In this document: one piece after another, positions 17,501-26,870 of the stretch
Position numbering within the stretch: position 1 is the first letter of the stretch
Layout of the letters: every line of letters begins with the position of its first letter
Source: Streptococcus pneumoniae
Lineage (GTDB): Bacteria > Bacillota > Bacilli > Lactobacillales > Streptococcaceae
Direction: 5' to 3'
Length of the DNA: 64,000 bases
Assembly (NCBI RefSeq): GCF_001096185.1
Contig: NZ_CRPU01000004.1
Location: forward strand, 62,001-126,000
Notes under the pieces: generated by a model
The model's database searches: none
Told to the model about the DNA's origin: nothing
Seen by the model: the letters and a program-made list of their open reading frames with translations, nothing else
Translations under genes and position numbers: made by a program

Positions 17501-20385
17501 GCAATAAGTCCACCGAACTTAGCATTGTTGGCTTTAATGTTAGCATTTACATAAGAGCTATCTACGTTGCTTCTCCAGCTTTCACTGACAAGTCCACCAG
17601 ACCACCAACCTTTATTACCAACACTTGTAATGTTACCAATAAAGGCTACATTGCTCATATTGGATTCATCTAGCTTGTTAACCATACCAGTTACATCATT
17701 GTTCCCAACAACGTTACCAGTTACTTTGATATTCTCAATTCTTGAGTTTTTAAATGTATTACCAAGAGGTGCTGTTTTATCAGCCCATGGCATATTAATA
17801 TTTACATTACCAAGGTTAATGTCATGAATATGAGCATTCTCAGCGCTATTAAACAATGGTCGAGCCATATTGTGAATCGTGAAATGATTATTACCATCAC
17901 TATACAACTTACCTGTGAATTTATTCGTCACATATTGTTTATTCGGAGTTGGAACATTAACCGCATTCAAGTCCGCACCAAGTTTAAACTCACCAGTTGG
18001 ATTTGCTTGCATGTCCTCAATAAGTTCTTTAAAGCTATAATAAACATTTCCAACCTTAGGACGAGGTTTTTCAATGTAATGAATGTATTCATTTCTAGTT
18101 TTAGATGGGTCAACATGTTGAATCAAATCTTGAGCTTCAGCCGTAATTTTATAAAGTTTTTGACCTTCTTCAGTCACTTCTTCAATTTTATCAACTGCTA
18201 AACGTGTTACTTTATTATCACGACTAGTGATTTTTAAGTACATTTTCTTCACATCTTCATCAGAAGGTTTTTCGCTCATGAAATCACTAGGTGTTTCAGT
18301 ACCATCATCATTCACCTTCACTAAATTAGTAGATGCGATATTTTTAATTTCAACTTTTTTCAACTCTAAACGTAAAGGTTTTTCATCTAACTTAGATGTT
18401 TCATCACCTTCACCACGGTTGTAAGTCATTGTTGTTGTAATTTTATAATCTTTAAATAAGTCCAAACCTTGAACAGCATCTGTCAATTTTTCTTTAGATA
18501 AGTCAACTCGCTTAACAACAGTATTTCCATCCTTAATCTCAGCTATAATGCTCTTGATTTCAGCATTATCTTTATTATCAAGCTCATAATTTAAGTTGGC
18601 AGAACGATTCATAGCATCTTCTGTTACTTTGGTCAAGGTTAAAACAGGAGCTGTTTTTTCTTTGGGCTTTTCTTTGGTACCTTTTACAAGAATTTCAGGC
18701 TTCATTTCTTTCAAAATTGTTACTGTTTCAACTGGTTCACTAATTTTTTTGCCATGTAACTCTTCATAGCTAGTAACAATTTGACGTTCGCCATCCTCAC
18801 CAATTTGTTTAACAGAATCATCGCCTATAAATTTGCTAGGATCAGATTCTTCTATAGTGGTTTTAGGAATAGTCTCTGTCCGAATATAGGTATGTAAAGA
18901 AGGTAACTCTTCTCTTTCTGATGCAACTTCTGAAACTGTAGATATCGGTTCAGTGTATTCTGGAATGTCGTTAACAGGTGGCTCTATCAAGTTTCCGTTT
19001 TCATCTACTCCTGTTGTACCTACTGGCTCAGTATATTCTGGGATGTCGCTAACAGGTGGCTCAATCAAGTTTCCGTTTTCATCCACTCCTGTCGTACCTA
19101 CTGGTTCAGTGTATTCTGGAATGTCGTTAACAGGTGGTTCAATCAAGTTTCCGTTTTCATCTACTCCTGTTGTACCTACAGGTTCAGTGTATGCTGGTTT
19201 TTCGCTAACAGGTGCTTCAAGCAAGTTTCCGTTTTCATCCACTCCTGTTGTACCTACAGCTTCAGTGTATACTGGTTTTTCGCTAACAGGTGGTTCAAGC
19301 AAGTTTCCGTTTTCATCTACTCCTGTTGTACCTATAGCTTCAGTGTATGCTGGTTTTTCGCTAACAGGTGGTTCAAGCAAGTTTCCGTTTTCATCCACTC
19401 CTGTTGTACCTACCGGCTCAGTGTATGCTGGTTTTTCAGACTTAGGCGCTTCATCTATAACTGTACCTACAGGAGCTGTGTACTCTGGCTTTTCAGACTT
19501 AGACGCTTCATCTGGAACTGTACCTACAGGAGCTGTGTACTCTGGCTTCTCAGACTTAGGCGCTTCATCTAGAACTGCACCTACTGGTTCAGTGTATTCT
19601 GGTTTTTCAGACTTAGGCGCTTCATCTAGAACTGTACCTACAGGAGCTGTGTACTCAGTTTTCTCTACTTTAGGAGCTTCGTCTGGGACTGTTCCTACTG
19701 GTGCTGTATACTCTGGTTTCTCTGCTTTAGGAGCTTCGTCTGGGACTGTACCCACAGGAGCTGTGTACTTTGGCTTCTCAGACTTAAGAGATTCTTTTGG
19801 AACTGTACTTACTTTAGGTTTTTCTGCTTTAGGCGCTTCATTATGAACACTTTGAATTTCAGATACTAGAACATTCTTTGTCCCCTCATCCTTATATTGA
19901 ATTTCTGAAATTACATCACCATTAAGGGGTAAGTATCCAATATAACGATACCCAGCAATTTGAATTACTCCTTCATTACTTGAAGCTTTCAAAGGATTGC
20001 TTATATCGAGTGCTTGCATGCTAGAAAGACTGATTAGTCCAATCGTAGTAACTAAGAACAGACTAGCAACTTTTTTCTTTTTATGAACCAAAAGAACTAA
20101 ACTACCAATAGCTAATAGACCTAAAGCTGTAAGCACAGAAGTCGAGGAACCTGTTGCAGGAAGAGTTTCCTGCTGATAAATAAGAGCATAAGTTTTCTCA
20201 TTATCAGTAGGAATTCCTGCCTGAATCTTTGTTTGTTCTTCTTGTGTAAGAGAGCTTTTTTCAATGTAATGATAGGTAGAAGCATGAATGATTGACGGTG
20301 CAACCAAGATACTTCCGAGCAACACCGAACCAACAATCCCACAGATTTTTCGGATCGAAAATCGTTCTTTTTTAAATAATGACAA
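14542..20385 (-). CDS. iga: IgA1-protease-like M26 zinc metalloprotease, surface-anchored
   Basis: A 1947-residue secreted M26 endopeptidase, by family and resemblance the IgA1 hinge-cleaving protease (ZmpA). Start is TTG 20385 with AGAAGGTGA upstream; no ATG is available. The order is: YSIRK-like signal (FSIRKICGIVGS, 9-20), N-terminal LPATG anchor (75-79) followed by a hydrophobic helix and KKKK, which is characteristic of this family, a second hydrophobic helix (105-125), a repeat region (about 205-480), a G5-like domain (about 490-565), GLUG-type beta repeats, and the catalytic domain. The zinc motif is HETTH (His1609-His1613); a downstream Glu, probably in TDLEAFAQG, completes the site. 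The repeat block is two tandem arrays. Cleavage of IgA1 is inferred, not shown. Confidence 0.9.
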   Translation of the reverse strand: MSLFKKERFSIRKICGIVGSVLLGSILVAPSIIHASTYHYIEKSSLTQEEQTKIQAGIPTDNEKTYALIYQQETLPATGSSTSVLTALGLLAIGSLVLLVHKKKKVASLFLVTTIGLISLSSMQALDISNPLKASSNEGVIQIAGYRYIGYLPLNGDVISEIQYKDEGTKNVLVSEIQSVHNEAPKAEKPKVSTVPKESLKSEKPKYTAPVGTVPDEAPKAEKPEYTAPVGTVPDEAPKVEKTEYTAPVGTVLDEAPKSEKPEYTEPVGAVLDEAPKSEKPEYTAPVGTVPDEASKSEKPEYTAPVGTVIDEAPKSEKPAYTEPVGTTGVDENGNLLEPPVSEKPAYTEAIGTTGVDENGNLLEPPVSEKPVYTEAVGTTGVDENGNLLEAPVSEKPAYTEPVGTTGVDENGNLIEPPVNDIPEYTEPVGTTGVDENGNLIEPPVSDIPEYTEPVGTTGVDENGNLIEPPVNDIPEYTEPISTVSEVASEREELPSLHTYIRTETIPKTTIEESDPSKFIGDDSVKQIGEDGERQIVTSYEELHGKKISEPVETVTILKEMKPEILVKGTKEKPKEKTAPVLTLTKVTEDAMNRSANLNYELDNKDNAEIKSIIAEIKDGNTVVKRVDLSKEKLTDAVQGLDLFKDYKITTTMTYNRGEGDETSKLDEKPLRLELKKVEIKNIASTNLVKVNDDGTETPSDFMSEKPSDEDVKKMYLKITSRDNKVTRLAVDKIEEVTEEGQKLYKITAEAQDLIQHVDPSKTRNEYIHYIEKPRPKVGNVYYSFKELIEDMQANPTGEFKLGADLNAVNVPTPNKQYVTNKFTGKLYSDGNNHFTIHNMARPLFNSAENAHIHDINLGNVNINMPWADKTAPLGNTFKNSRIENIKVTGNVVGNNDVTGMVNKLDESNMSNVAFIGNITSVGNKGWWSGGLVSESWRSNVDSSYVNANIKANNAKFGGLIAKIDHGVNPMDVKQKGRLTKSVVKGTMTLNTNNQSGGLIHDNYNWGWVENNVSMMKVTNGEIMYGSSSVDSGEPDFGIDYFQNNVYVKDVASGNVSYKRSQRIKGVDQAEADRRIAAFGITADKYEIVDPLVNVLNRITVRENEYKGTQDYDATREQVYRNIEKLQPFYNKEWIVNQGNKVAAGSNLFIKEVLSVTGMKDGQFVTDLSDIDKIMIHYADGTKEEMGVTLKDSKVKQVREYSIDGLDDVVYTPNMVVKNRDKLIADVKAQLSSVKLISQEVRALMDKRDTSRDPNANSDERKNGYIKDLFLEESFSEVKANLETLVKHILENEDHQLNDNELAERALLKKVEDNKAKIMMGLAYLNQYYGFKYDELSIKDIMMFKPDFYGKNVNVLDFLIKIGSSERNVKGDRTLEAYRETIGGTIGINELNGFLHYNMKLFTNHTDINDWFKKAIEKNAYVVEQPSTNPAFANKKYRLYEGINNGQHGRMILPLLNLKNAHLFMISTYNTISFSSFEKYNKNTEEEREAFKKEINLRAKEQVNYLDFWSRLATDNVRDKLLKSQNVVPTPVWDNHNAPGGWPDKFGHRNGKPDYTPVREFFGRIGKYHAYKPGYGAYAYIFADPQPMDAVYFVMSDLISEYGTSAFTHETTHVNDRMAYLGGHRHRQGTDLEAFAQGMLQTPAEHGHQGEYGALGLNMAFERQNDGNQWYNYNPDKLQTREDIDRYMKNYNEALMMLDYAEAEAVLPKIKGDNSKWFKKIDRETRRPMDRNKLSAPHQWDKVRDLTDAEKTTKLETIDDLVNNNFMTKHNNPGNGIFRPEDFRPNSAYVNVQMMAGIYGGNTSKGAPGSLSFKHNAFRMWGYFGYEKGFIGYVSSKYQGEANRENNKLLGDDFIIKKVSGDKFKTLEEWKKQYFKDVKSKAEKGFETIEIDGKQITNYTQLKDIFVKAVEEDLKKPDDFSHTVALKSKVFKALLKNTDGFFNPLFK
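18958..19425 (-). repeat. Six 78-base coding tandem repeats in iga
   Basis: Six copies of a 26-residue unit beginning YTEPVGTTGVDENGN and ending in EPPVSEKPA or EPPVNDIPE. The first three and last three copies form two subtypes, which suggests block duplication. DNA identity is high, so copy number probably varies between strains. Confidence 0.92.
19426..19767 (-). repeat. Six 57-base coding tandem repeats in iga
   Basis: Six copies of a 19-residue unit, YTAPVGTVPDEAPKAEKPE with variants, immediately before the 78-base array. A degenerate seventh copy (VSTVPKESLKSEKPK) precedes it. Both units share the Y-T-x-P-V-G-T core, so the longer unit probably arose from the shorter by insertion. Confidence 0.9.
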
Positions 20386-20426
20386 GCGTAATCACCTTCT
20401 TTAATTTTATTTCCTAATAGTAAACA

Positions 20427-23400
20427 CTATTTTTTATTCTCAAAAATTGAACTTCTAAAATCATTTGTTTGGTCAAGATAAGCTTTATATATTGCTTTTT
20501 TCAATTTTAGAACTCTACTATTTGTCTCAGGATATAATTTGGCAACTTCATCCTCAGCATCAAATTTTACTGCATCTTCAATCATTTTTTCAAGTCTATT
20601 AATATTATCAATAGTCACTTTCTGTTGTCGAGCCCAAGAACCGTTTGGATCGATAAAACTAACTTTATTTAACTTTCCAAATTTATCTTCTCTTTCTTTA
20701 TACATATCTTTCTTGAAATCTATCCAAGAATTATACTGGTTATTAAATACTTTTGACAGAACAATTTCATCAGTAACTAAACCTATTTGTTTACCATATG
20801 ATGTAATAACTTTTCCTTGAGCTTTCGCTTCTTTTTCATACTGATTAGAAATATATGGAACCATACCGTCTTTGTACCCCTTGGCTGCCAATAACTCAAA
20901 TGCAATACGTCGTCCCATTAAATCTCCTGGTGTTCCTATTTTACTGCTCAATGCTGAATAAATTGGTGAGAATAGATTAATTGTATAGTAGCCATTCCGC
21001 TTATAAGTTGCTTCATCTACATAACCTCTTCTTGTTATAATATCATGTTCTATCAGGCTGTTAAATGTAGTTAATTTAGTAAGTTCTTCTGGTTTTAATC
21101 TACGTACAACATTCGTTGCATAAACAGAATTTCCATCAGGATCAGGTTTATATTCATTTTCTATTTTTCTTAATAAATCATATTTTTGATTTGTATCTAA
21201 TTTAGCTACAGCTTTACCTTCTAGTATTTCAAGCATGTATATTACATCAAACATATTATGCATATACTTATTTAGATCATCAACACTTCCAAATCGTTGA
21301 GTTGGATCTGCTACTTGAAGCCTTGTTGCTTCTTCTGATTGATTATATTTTAATATGGAATTAATAGTGACTGTTGGATCATCAGGATGATCAGGAGCTT
21401 GTAACAATCCTTTAGCATAAAACTCTGGTCCAAGTCCATTTCTTCTTCCATAACCTCCAAGATAAATTTCTCTATCTGAGTTATGCGTCATTTCATGTGT
21501 ATAAGTTACCGCTCCAGATTTATCTAACATACGATAAGCCATATAGTAGAATGCATCACCCGTAGCATAAGCACCATGTTGATTATGAACTACATTGTTT
21601 CCTGCTGGCCCAAAGAAATGTTTTATTGCTGGATGATTCGTTTCAAAAGTTGCTTGGTATGTATCTTTATCTACTTTTTCATCTGTACCAAATCTAAATG
21701 CATCATAGACTAGAACACTTCTATACAATTTTGCTTTATTTTTATCATCTAATATTTTATACCAATAATCATAGTGATCTCTAAATCTAGCAGCCGCTTC
21801 TTTAGCTTTCGTCTCAACATAGTCATTTAAATTAGTTCCTGCTGGATGTTCTTTGCTTCTATATCTATCATAAGCACCGAAACCTATAGTCGAAATGTTG
21901 GCTATAATAAACACCGATTTTTCAGGTAATGTTAATAGCGGCAACACCATACTTGGATATTTCCATGATGGGCTAGTTAATCTATCATAAACCCCTATAG
22001 ATTGCGGACTACCAGCTATTGATTGTTTATCACTTACCTCTTTAATCGTAGATTTTTCTTCTACAATATAGGCTTTAGTTTGTTCTTTAAACCATTCGTT
22101 ATTTGTTTTATCTGGCACAAAAACTTGTCTATATTTTTCTAATGCATCAAATAAATTATTAGTTTTATAATTTTTCGCTAATAATACGTTATAAGTTATA
22201 ACATTATTTTTCGCTAGTAAATTATTAAATCCAGATTTACCTAGTTCGATAACATTATCTAATGCTGAACTATTTGATTTACCGAAGAAATCCAAGTGGT
22301 ACATAACTAAATCTTTTGCTTTTGTTTCACCATATTTGAAATTGTACCAACGCTCTAAGTATGTTAATCCTAGAAGTAGAGCTTCTTTATTATTTTTAAT
22401 TTTTTCGATTACATAATTATCTATTATCTTATTATTATTTTCAGCTATTGCAGCATCTGCAGTAAGAAGTTTTGTTAAACTGTCTCTCAAATCACGTTTT
22501 GTAGTATTGAACTGTTCTTCTAAATATAATTCCGTTAAGCTAACATCCTTAGAAACATCTAATACTTTTCTTATTGCCTCTGATTTATATTCTACACTAT
22601 TTAATGCTGGTAATACTTCATCTAAAATATTATTGTAATCGCGAAGTAATGTATTCGGTGTGTAAATTAATTTTGTATCACCTATACTATACTCTGCTAC
22701 ATTAGAAAAATCATTTTGATAATTTACATTAAGTGTTTCTGCTGTATTGTCCGCGTAATATAGTAATAGTTTATTTATACTTGATTTGTCTTTGTTAATA
22801 TCACTAATTACTTCTTTATCTTTCATAGGGACTACTGACAATAATTCTTTATTATAAAGATTACTACTTGTCTCTACTAAATTTCCATACTTAACAATTG
22901 TTTCTCTATTATAAAATGGTAATAGTTTTTCAATATTTTTATATACTTTTTCTTTTGATGAATCAGCATTCTCAAGATTTTTATAGTCAGTTACATATCT
23001 TGAAGAGAAATTAAAATCTTCTGTTTTAATAGTATTTTTAGGTGCAAAAACAGCTTTTTTCTCTTTTATTTGTGCATCTTCTAATACTTTTCCTCTTTGA
23101 ACAACAGAATCCTTAGTTAAGATTTCATCATCTTCTGCTACTACGTTCACAACCTTATTATTTTTATTACTATATACATTAGTTGCTTTCATATGATCAA
23201 AATGTTTACCAGCTATAGCATTACCGTTCGTAACATCAACATCACTCAGTACGTTTAATAGTTTTCCAGATTTTTCTAAACCATCCACTGGATCCCAAAG
23301 GTCTCCTACTACACCACCTACATAAGCAAAAGGTTTAACATTATTTAGTTTTCCTTCTGCATAACTACTACTTATTACGGCATTATCAATTACTGCACCA

Positions 23401-26400
23401 GCTATTCCGCCAATAGACTGATCTCCTTGCGTTGCATTCGTCGCCATATCGATAGATGCAATCGACTTGTCTATTAATGCTCCCGAACCAGAAAGTTTAC
23501 CTACTAAACCTCCAATTTGATAAGCTGAATTTGTTTCATAAGTATTAGTAATTCTTCCTGTAAAGCTACTATTTGAAATTCTAGAATTCTCTACTTGTGA
23601 TACTAATCCTCCTATTCCATGTTCACCAGCTATCGCTCCATCAGCATGAACATTACTAATTACAGTTCTATTTCTCACTTCTTTCGCTACTGTTGCAGCA
23701 TCTTCTTTTGCTGAAATATTGACATCTTTTAGTGAAAGTTTTTCTACTGTAGCACCATTTAATTCCCCAAATAATGGTTTTTTCAAATTATAAATAGCGT
23801 AATATTTCTCATTATTTGTTCCTACTAATGTTCCATGGAATACATTATTCACATAACTTTCTTGACCATCTGGAAGTTCAACTTCACGAGCATCCATAGT
23901 TGCTCCTAAACGGAATGTGCCATTAGGATTGCTATTCATTGCATCTACTAAATTTTTAAATGATGTATATACCCCAGTTTCACTTTGCTGAGTTTTTGGT
24001 AAATAGTATGTATAATTTTCTAGTACATTATTATTTTCATGCTGTATCAGATTATTTACACTTGCTACTATTTTATAAACATCTCTATTATCTTTATTAG
24101 TATTAGTAATACTTGTAACTGGTAGCATCACATCTTTAAAATTCTCTGATTTTACTTTCATAAAGTAATTTGTTGGATTAGTTGGAACACTCGCAAGTGA
24201 TGTTACATGTCGATACTTATCATTTTCTAAAGTATACAATTCTACATTAGAAATATTTCTAAGCTCTAGTTTCTTGTCGACTTGTTTTTCTTCTGCTTTT
24301 GGTGCTGAATCTTCTTTTCCTGTAGATGTTCCTTCTGTTGACGCTGTTGGTTCTGATCCTACTTGTACAGTTGGTTCATCACCCTGTGGTTTTTCTGAAT
24401 CTGAATTAGATGATTCTGAGTTTCCCTTCTCAGTCGAAGCTTCAGTATTTTGTGAATTTGTTTCTTCTTTATTGCCTTCTACTACTGAAGGTGATGACTC
24501 TGAATTACCTGAATCATTTGTAGCATCTACAGGAGGAGTAGTTGAAGTTTCTGACGTTGATTCGGATTTATCTTCTTCTCCAGCTGGGTGCGTAGCTGGT
24601 GACCCACCTTCAGAGACAGTTGATGGTTCTGTTGAATCCCCTGATTGCTCATTAGCTTCTTTCTCTTCTTTTCCCTCATCTCCTGATGTTGTTTCTGAAG
24701 CTTCTCCTATTACTTCAGTTGCTGATTCTGCTCCTGAATGCGATGTCTCAACTGATTGCTTACCAGATTTTTCTGTATTTGTCAAGGTTTCTGGAGCTGG
24801 TGTATCTCCTGTAGCTGAATCCTCAGTTGACGGCGCTGACGCTTCTGAACTTGGATTCGAAGCTACAGGTTGATTTGTAGTTCCTGTATCTGAAAGGGAA
24901 TTGTCTGTTACTGGAGTTGGTGTTTCTGTTTCCGTAGTTACAGATTCTTCAGTCTCTTTTCCTCCAGCTTCCGATGTTGAATCTGTTCCTTCTTCTCCTG
25001 CTGGAGCTGGTGTTACAACTTCTTCTGTTTCTTTTCCTTCAGCACCTGTTTCTTCTGATTTTGCTGATGAATCATCAGAATTAGATGTCCAAGTTACAGG
25101 TTGGTCTACTCCTACAGTTCCCCCTTCTGTTCCTTCAGCTCCATTTGCCGCTGCTTCTGTTGAAGCTGGTGTCTCTGGTTTTGACGGTGCTGGTGTATTT
25201 TCTGATGTTGCTTCGGGTAACGCTGGTTGAACTTCTGGTTTACCTTTATCAGTATCGGGCAATTCAGGTTGAACCTCAGGTTCGCCTTTATCTGTTACAA
25301 CTGCTTCTGGTAATTCAGGTTGAACTTCCGACTCACCTTTGTCGGTTACTACAGCTGCTGGTAGTTCAGGCTGAATTGCGGGTTCAACAATAGCTCCAGA
25401 CTGTACGTCCTTATGTTCTACACCAGTCTCAGGTTGTTCCGTTATAACTTGAGTTTTTTTAGTACCTTTTTCGACTATTCTTGAAACAGGCGCAGTCGTT
25501 GAAGTTGAAACAATTTCTCGCGAAACTTCTTCCTTGTTTACAGAGAATATTCTGATGACTTCAACTTTTTTACCTAATGTACCTTCTTGTTTTACTCTTA
25601 CAGTTCCTTCAGCTAAATCAGGATTCTCCTGAACTTCTTCTTGAAAATCTATTTTTGTTTCTATAGTTTCCTCACGATATAAGAGTTCCGGTTTGTTCAA
25701 CTGACCTGATAGCACTTCATCCTGTGGATTTAATGTATTTACCCCAGTCTTTTCCTTTGGAGAGTTCTTCTCCTCTTTCTTCGTTTCTAGATTCTTATGT
25801 TCTGCTAATTGTGCTTGAGAATTTGAAGATTGTTTCTCTTCTTTTCTTGGGTTGGTTAATTCTGCAGAGAGAGGTTTTTCAACTACTTGAACTTCTGTCG
25901 GCTTAGTTGAAGAAACAGGTGTTTGTTTCTGAATAGTTTGTACTTTGGATGGATTTTCTACAAAATTCGGTGTAACACTATAATCTACCTTTTGTTGATT
26001 TTTAGAAGTAGCTACTGATTTCTCTCGATTGCTTACTTTAGACTCAGAAGTTATGTTTTCCTCTTTAATATATCCAATATATGTGTAACCTGAAATCTCT
26101 TTAGGAAGAGGTAATTTTTCTCCAGAGGTCAATTCATAGTCCGTATTGTAATTTAGCAAAAGATGATTTTCTAAAGCATGGGCTGAAACTAAGATACCAT
26201 TTCCTATCCCTGCAACCAATACTAAATTTAATACAGTTTTATTCTTAACCTTTTTCTTGGAGACGGCAAAAATTAAAATTCCCAGAGCAGCTAAGCTAGT
26301 ACCAGCAACTAGGGCTTGCATCTCATTCTTGCTTCCAGTATTGGGCAATTCTCTCAGTTGATTTTGAGAATTTAACTTATAAACAAGATAATAAGTCTCA

Positions 26401-26633
26401 TCATCATTCTCCATATATGTCGGAATATCATATACAAGCTGCTTCTTTTCTTCTGATGATAGCTCTGACTCTGTCACATATTTATAGTGAACACCTTTAG
26501 TCTCTTGAGCTTCTACAGATGAGATACCTAATACAGACATAAAAAATAAACTTGAAATCGTTGCAGAGACAAGTCCTACTGATAATTTTCTAAATGAAAA
26601 ACGCTGCTGTTTTTCACCAAAATACTTTTCCAT
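20427..26633 (-). CDS. zmpB: ZmpB-like M26 zinc metalloprotease, surface-anchored
   Basis: A 2068-residue paralogue of the preceding protease that resembles pneumococcal ZmpB more than IgA1 protease, especially in the C-terminal third (LGGYGRRNGLGPEF, HNMFDVIYMLE). The start is ATG 26633 behind AAGGAGG. The order is: YSIRK-like signal (RFSFRKLSVGLVSA, 11-24), LPNTG anchor (96-100), hydrophobic helix and KKK, a G5-like domain (about 318-395), 17-residue PELPEAVVTDKGE repeats, a Ser/Thr/Glu-rich linker (about 470-780), GLUG-type repeats and the M26 catalytic domain with HEMTH (His1713-His1717). It lies 41 bases upstream of iga with no terminator between, so the two are probably cotranscribed. 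Its substrate is unknown. Its AT-rich codon use suggests separate ancestry. Confidence 0.88.
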   Translation of the reverse strand: MEKYFGEKQQRFSFRKLSVGLVSATISSLFFMSVLGISSVEAQETKGVHYKYVTESELSSEEKKQLVYDIPTYMENDDETYYLVYKLNSQNQLRELPNTGSKNEMQALVAGTSLAALGILIFAVSKKKVKNKTVLNLVLVAGIGNGILVSAHALENHLLLNYNTDYELTSGEKLPLPKEISGYTYIGYIKEENITSESKVSNREKSVATSKNQQKVDYSVTPNFVENPSKVQTIQKQTPVSSTKPTEVQVVEKPLSAELTNPRKEEKQSSNSQAQLAEHKNLETKKEEKNSPKEKTGVNTLNPQDEVLSGQLNKPELLYREETIETKIDFQEEVQENPDLAEGTVRVKQEGTLGKKVEVIRIFSVNKEEVSREIVSTSTTAPVSRIVEKGTKKTQVITEQPETGVEHKDVQSGAIVEPAIQPELPAAVVTDKGESEVQPELPEAVVTDKGEPEVQPELPDTDKGKPEVQPALPEATSENTPAPSKPETPASTEAAANGAEGTEGGTVGVDQPVTWTSNSDDSSAKSEETGAEGKETEEVVTPAPAGEEGTDSTSEAGGKETEESVTTETETPTPVTDNSLSDTGTTNQPVASNPSSEASAPSTEDSATGDTPAPETLTNTEKSGKQSVETSHSGAESATEVIGEASETTSGDEGKEEKEANEQSGDSTEPSTVSEGGSPATHPAGEEDKSESTSETSTTPPVDATNDSGNSESSPSVVEGNKEETNSQNTEASTEKGNSESSNSDSEKPQGDEPTVQVGSEPTASTEGTSTGKEDSAPKAEEKQVDKKLELRNISNVELYTLENDKYRHVTSLASVPTNPTNYFMKVKSENFKDVMLPVTSITNTNKDNRDVYKIVASVNNLIQHENNNVLENYTYYLPKTQQSETGVYTSFKNLVDAMNSNPNGTFRLGATMDAREVELPDGQESYVNNVFHGTLVGTNNEKYYAIYNLKKPLFGELNGATVEKLSLKDVNISAKEDAATVAKEVRNRTVISNVHADGAIAGEHGIGGLVSQVENSRISNSSFTGRITNTYETNSAYQIGGLVGKLSGSGALIDKSIASIDMATNATQGDQSIGGIAGAVIDNAVISSSYAEGKLNNVKPFAYVGGVVGDLWDPVDGLEKSGKLLNVLSDVDVTNGNAIAGKHFDHMKATNVYSNKNNKVVNVVAEDDEILTKDSVVQRGKVLEDAQIKEKKAVFAPKNTIKTEDFNFSSRYVTDYKNLENADSSKEKVYKNIEKLLPFYNRETIVKYGNLVETSSNLYNKELLSVVPMKDKEVISDINKDKSSINKLLLYYADNTAETLNVNYQNDFSNVAEYSIGDTKLIYTPNTLLRDYNNILDEVLPALNSVEYKSEAIRKVLDVSKDVSLTELYLEEQFNTTKRDLRDSLTKLLTADAAIAENNNKIIDNYVIEKIKNNKEALLLGLTYLERWYNFKYGETKAKDLVMYHLDFFGKSNSSALDNVIELGKSGFNNLLAKNNVITYNVLLAKNYKTNNLFDALEKYRQVFVPDKTNNEWFKEQTKAYIVEEKSTIKEVSDKQSIAGSPQSIGVYDRLTSPSWKYPSMVLPLLTLPEKSVFIIANISTIGFGAYDRYRSKEHPAGTNLNDYVETKAKEAAARFRDHYDYWYKILDDKNKAKLYRSVLVYDAFRFGTDEKVDKDTYQATFETNHPAIKHFFGPAGNNVVHNQHGAYATGDAFYYMAYRMLDKSGAVTYTHEMTHNSDREIYLGGYGRRNGLGPEFYAKGLLQAPDHPDDPTVTINSILKYNQSEEATRLQVADPTQRFGSVDDLNKYMHNMFDVIYMLEILEGKAVAKLDTNQKYDLLRKIENEYKPDPDGNSVYATNVVRRLKPEELTKLTTFNSLIEHDIITRRGYVDEATYKRNGYYTINLFSPIYSALSSKIGTPGDLMGRRIAFELLAAKGYKDGMVPYISNQYEKEAKAQGKVITSYGKQIGLVTDEIVLSKVFNNQYNSWIDFKKDMYKEREDKFGKLNKVSFIDPNGSWARQQKVTIDNINRLEKMIEDAVKFDAEDEVAKLYPETNSRVLKLKKAIYKAYLDQTNDFRSSIFENKK
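25215..25390 (-). repeat. 51-base coding repeats in zmpB
   Basis: Four imperfect copies of a unit VQPELPEAVVTDKGEPE; the third lacks four residues (PELPDTDKGKPE) and the last has diverged. They sit between the G5-like domain and the Ser/Thr/Glu linker. Confidence 0.8.
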
Positions 26634-26677
26634 GATTCCTCCTTGAAATACAATTTATAAATGTTACAAAGACCTTT

Positions 26678-26725
26678 ATTATATTAGTGTATTATCTATA
26701 AAAAAGGCAGTATACCTTAATTATA
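26678..26725 (-). promoter_or_regulatory. Candidate promoters of zmpB-iga
   Basis: Two perfect -10 hexamers TATAAT on the minus strand at 26725-26720 and 26683-26678, 87 and 45 bases before the ATG. Neither has a good -35 hexamer. Confidence 0.45.
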
Positions 26726-26835
26726 CTATTTATTTACCGAAAAGTCTTAAAATTGAGGAGCGTTTTCATACTTTGTTTTATATATAAAATACCAAGCAGT
26801 AATATTTGTAATTTCCTATTATTTTTTTGATAAAA

Positions 26836-26869
26836 TAACACCTACCATGGCATTGCCACGTAGGTGTTA
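26836..26869 (-). terminator. Terminator of the rexB-rexA operon
   Basis: Stem TAACACCTAC (26836-26845) / GTAGGTGTTA (26860-26869) with an inner GGC/GCC pair, one base after the last stop codon. A modest T tail follows on the minus strand. Confidence 0.7.
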
Positions 26870-26870
26870 C

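Noticed and set aside
18958-19767. Regular repeats that could suggest a CRISPR array
   Set aside because: The units are contiguous, coding and without unique spacers; no cas genes are present.
18953-19846. 297-codon open frame on the plus strand with a repetitive sequence
   Set aside because: It is the antisense of the iga tandem repeats; the 57- and 78-base units are multiples of three, so the opposite strand stays open by chance.
24274-25393. Plus-strand open frames rich in Ser, Val and Pro
   Set aside because: Antisense of the Ser/Thr/Glu-rich linker of the ZmpB-like gene, whose codon bias avoids stops on the other strand.
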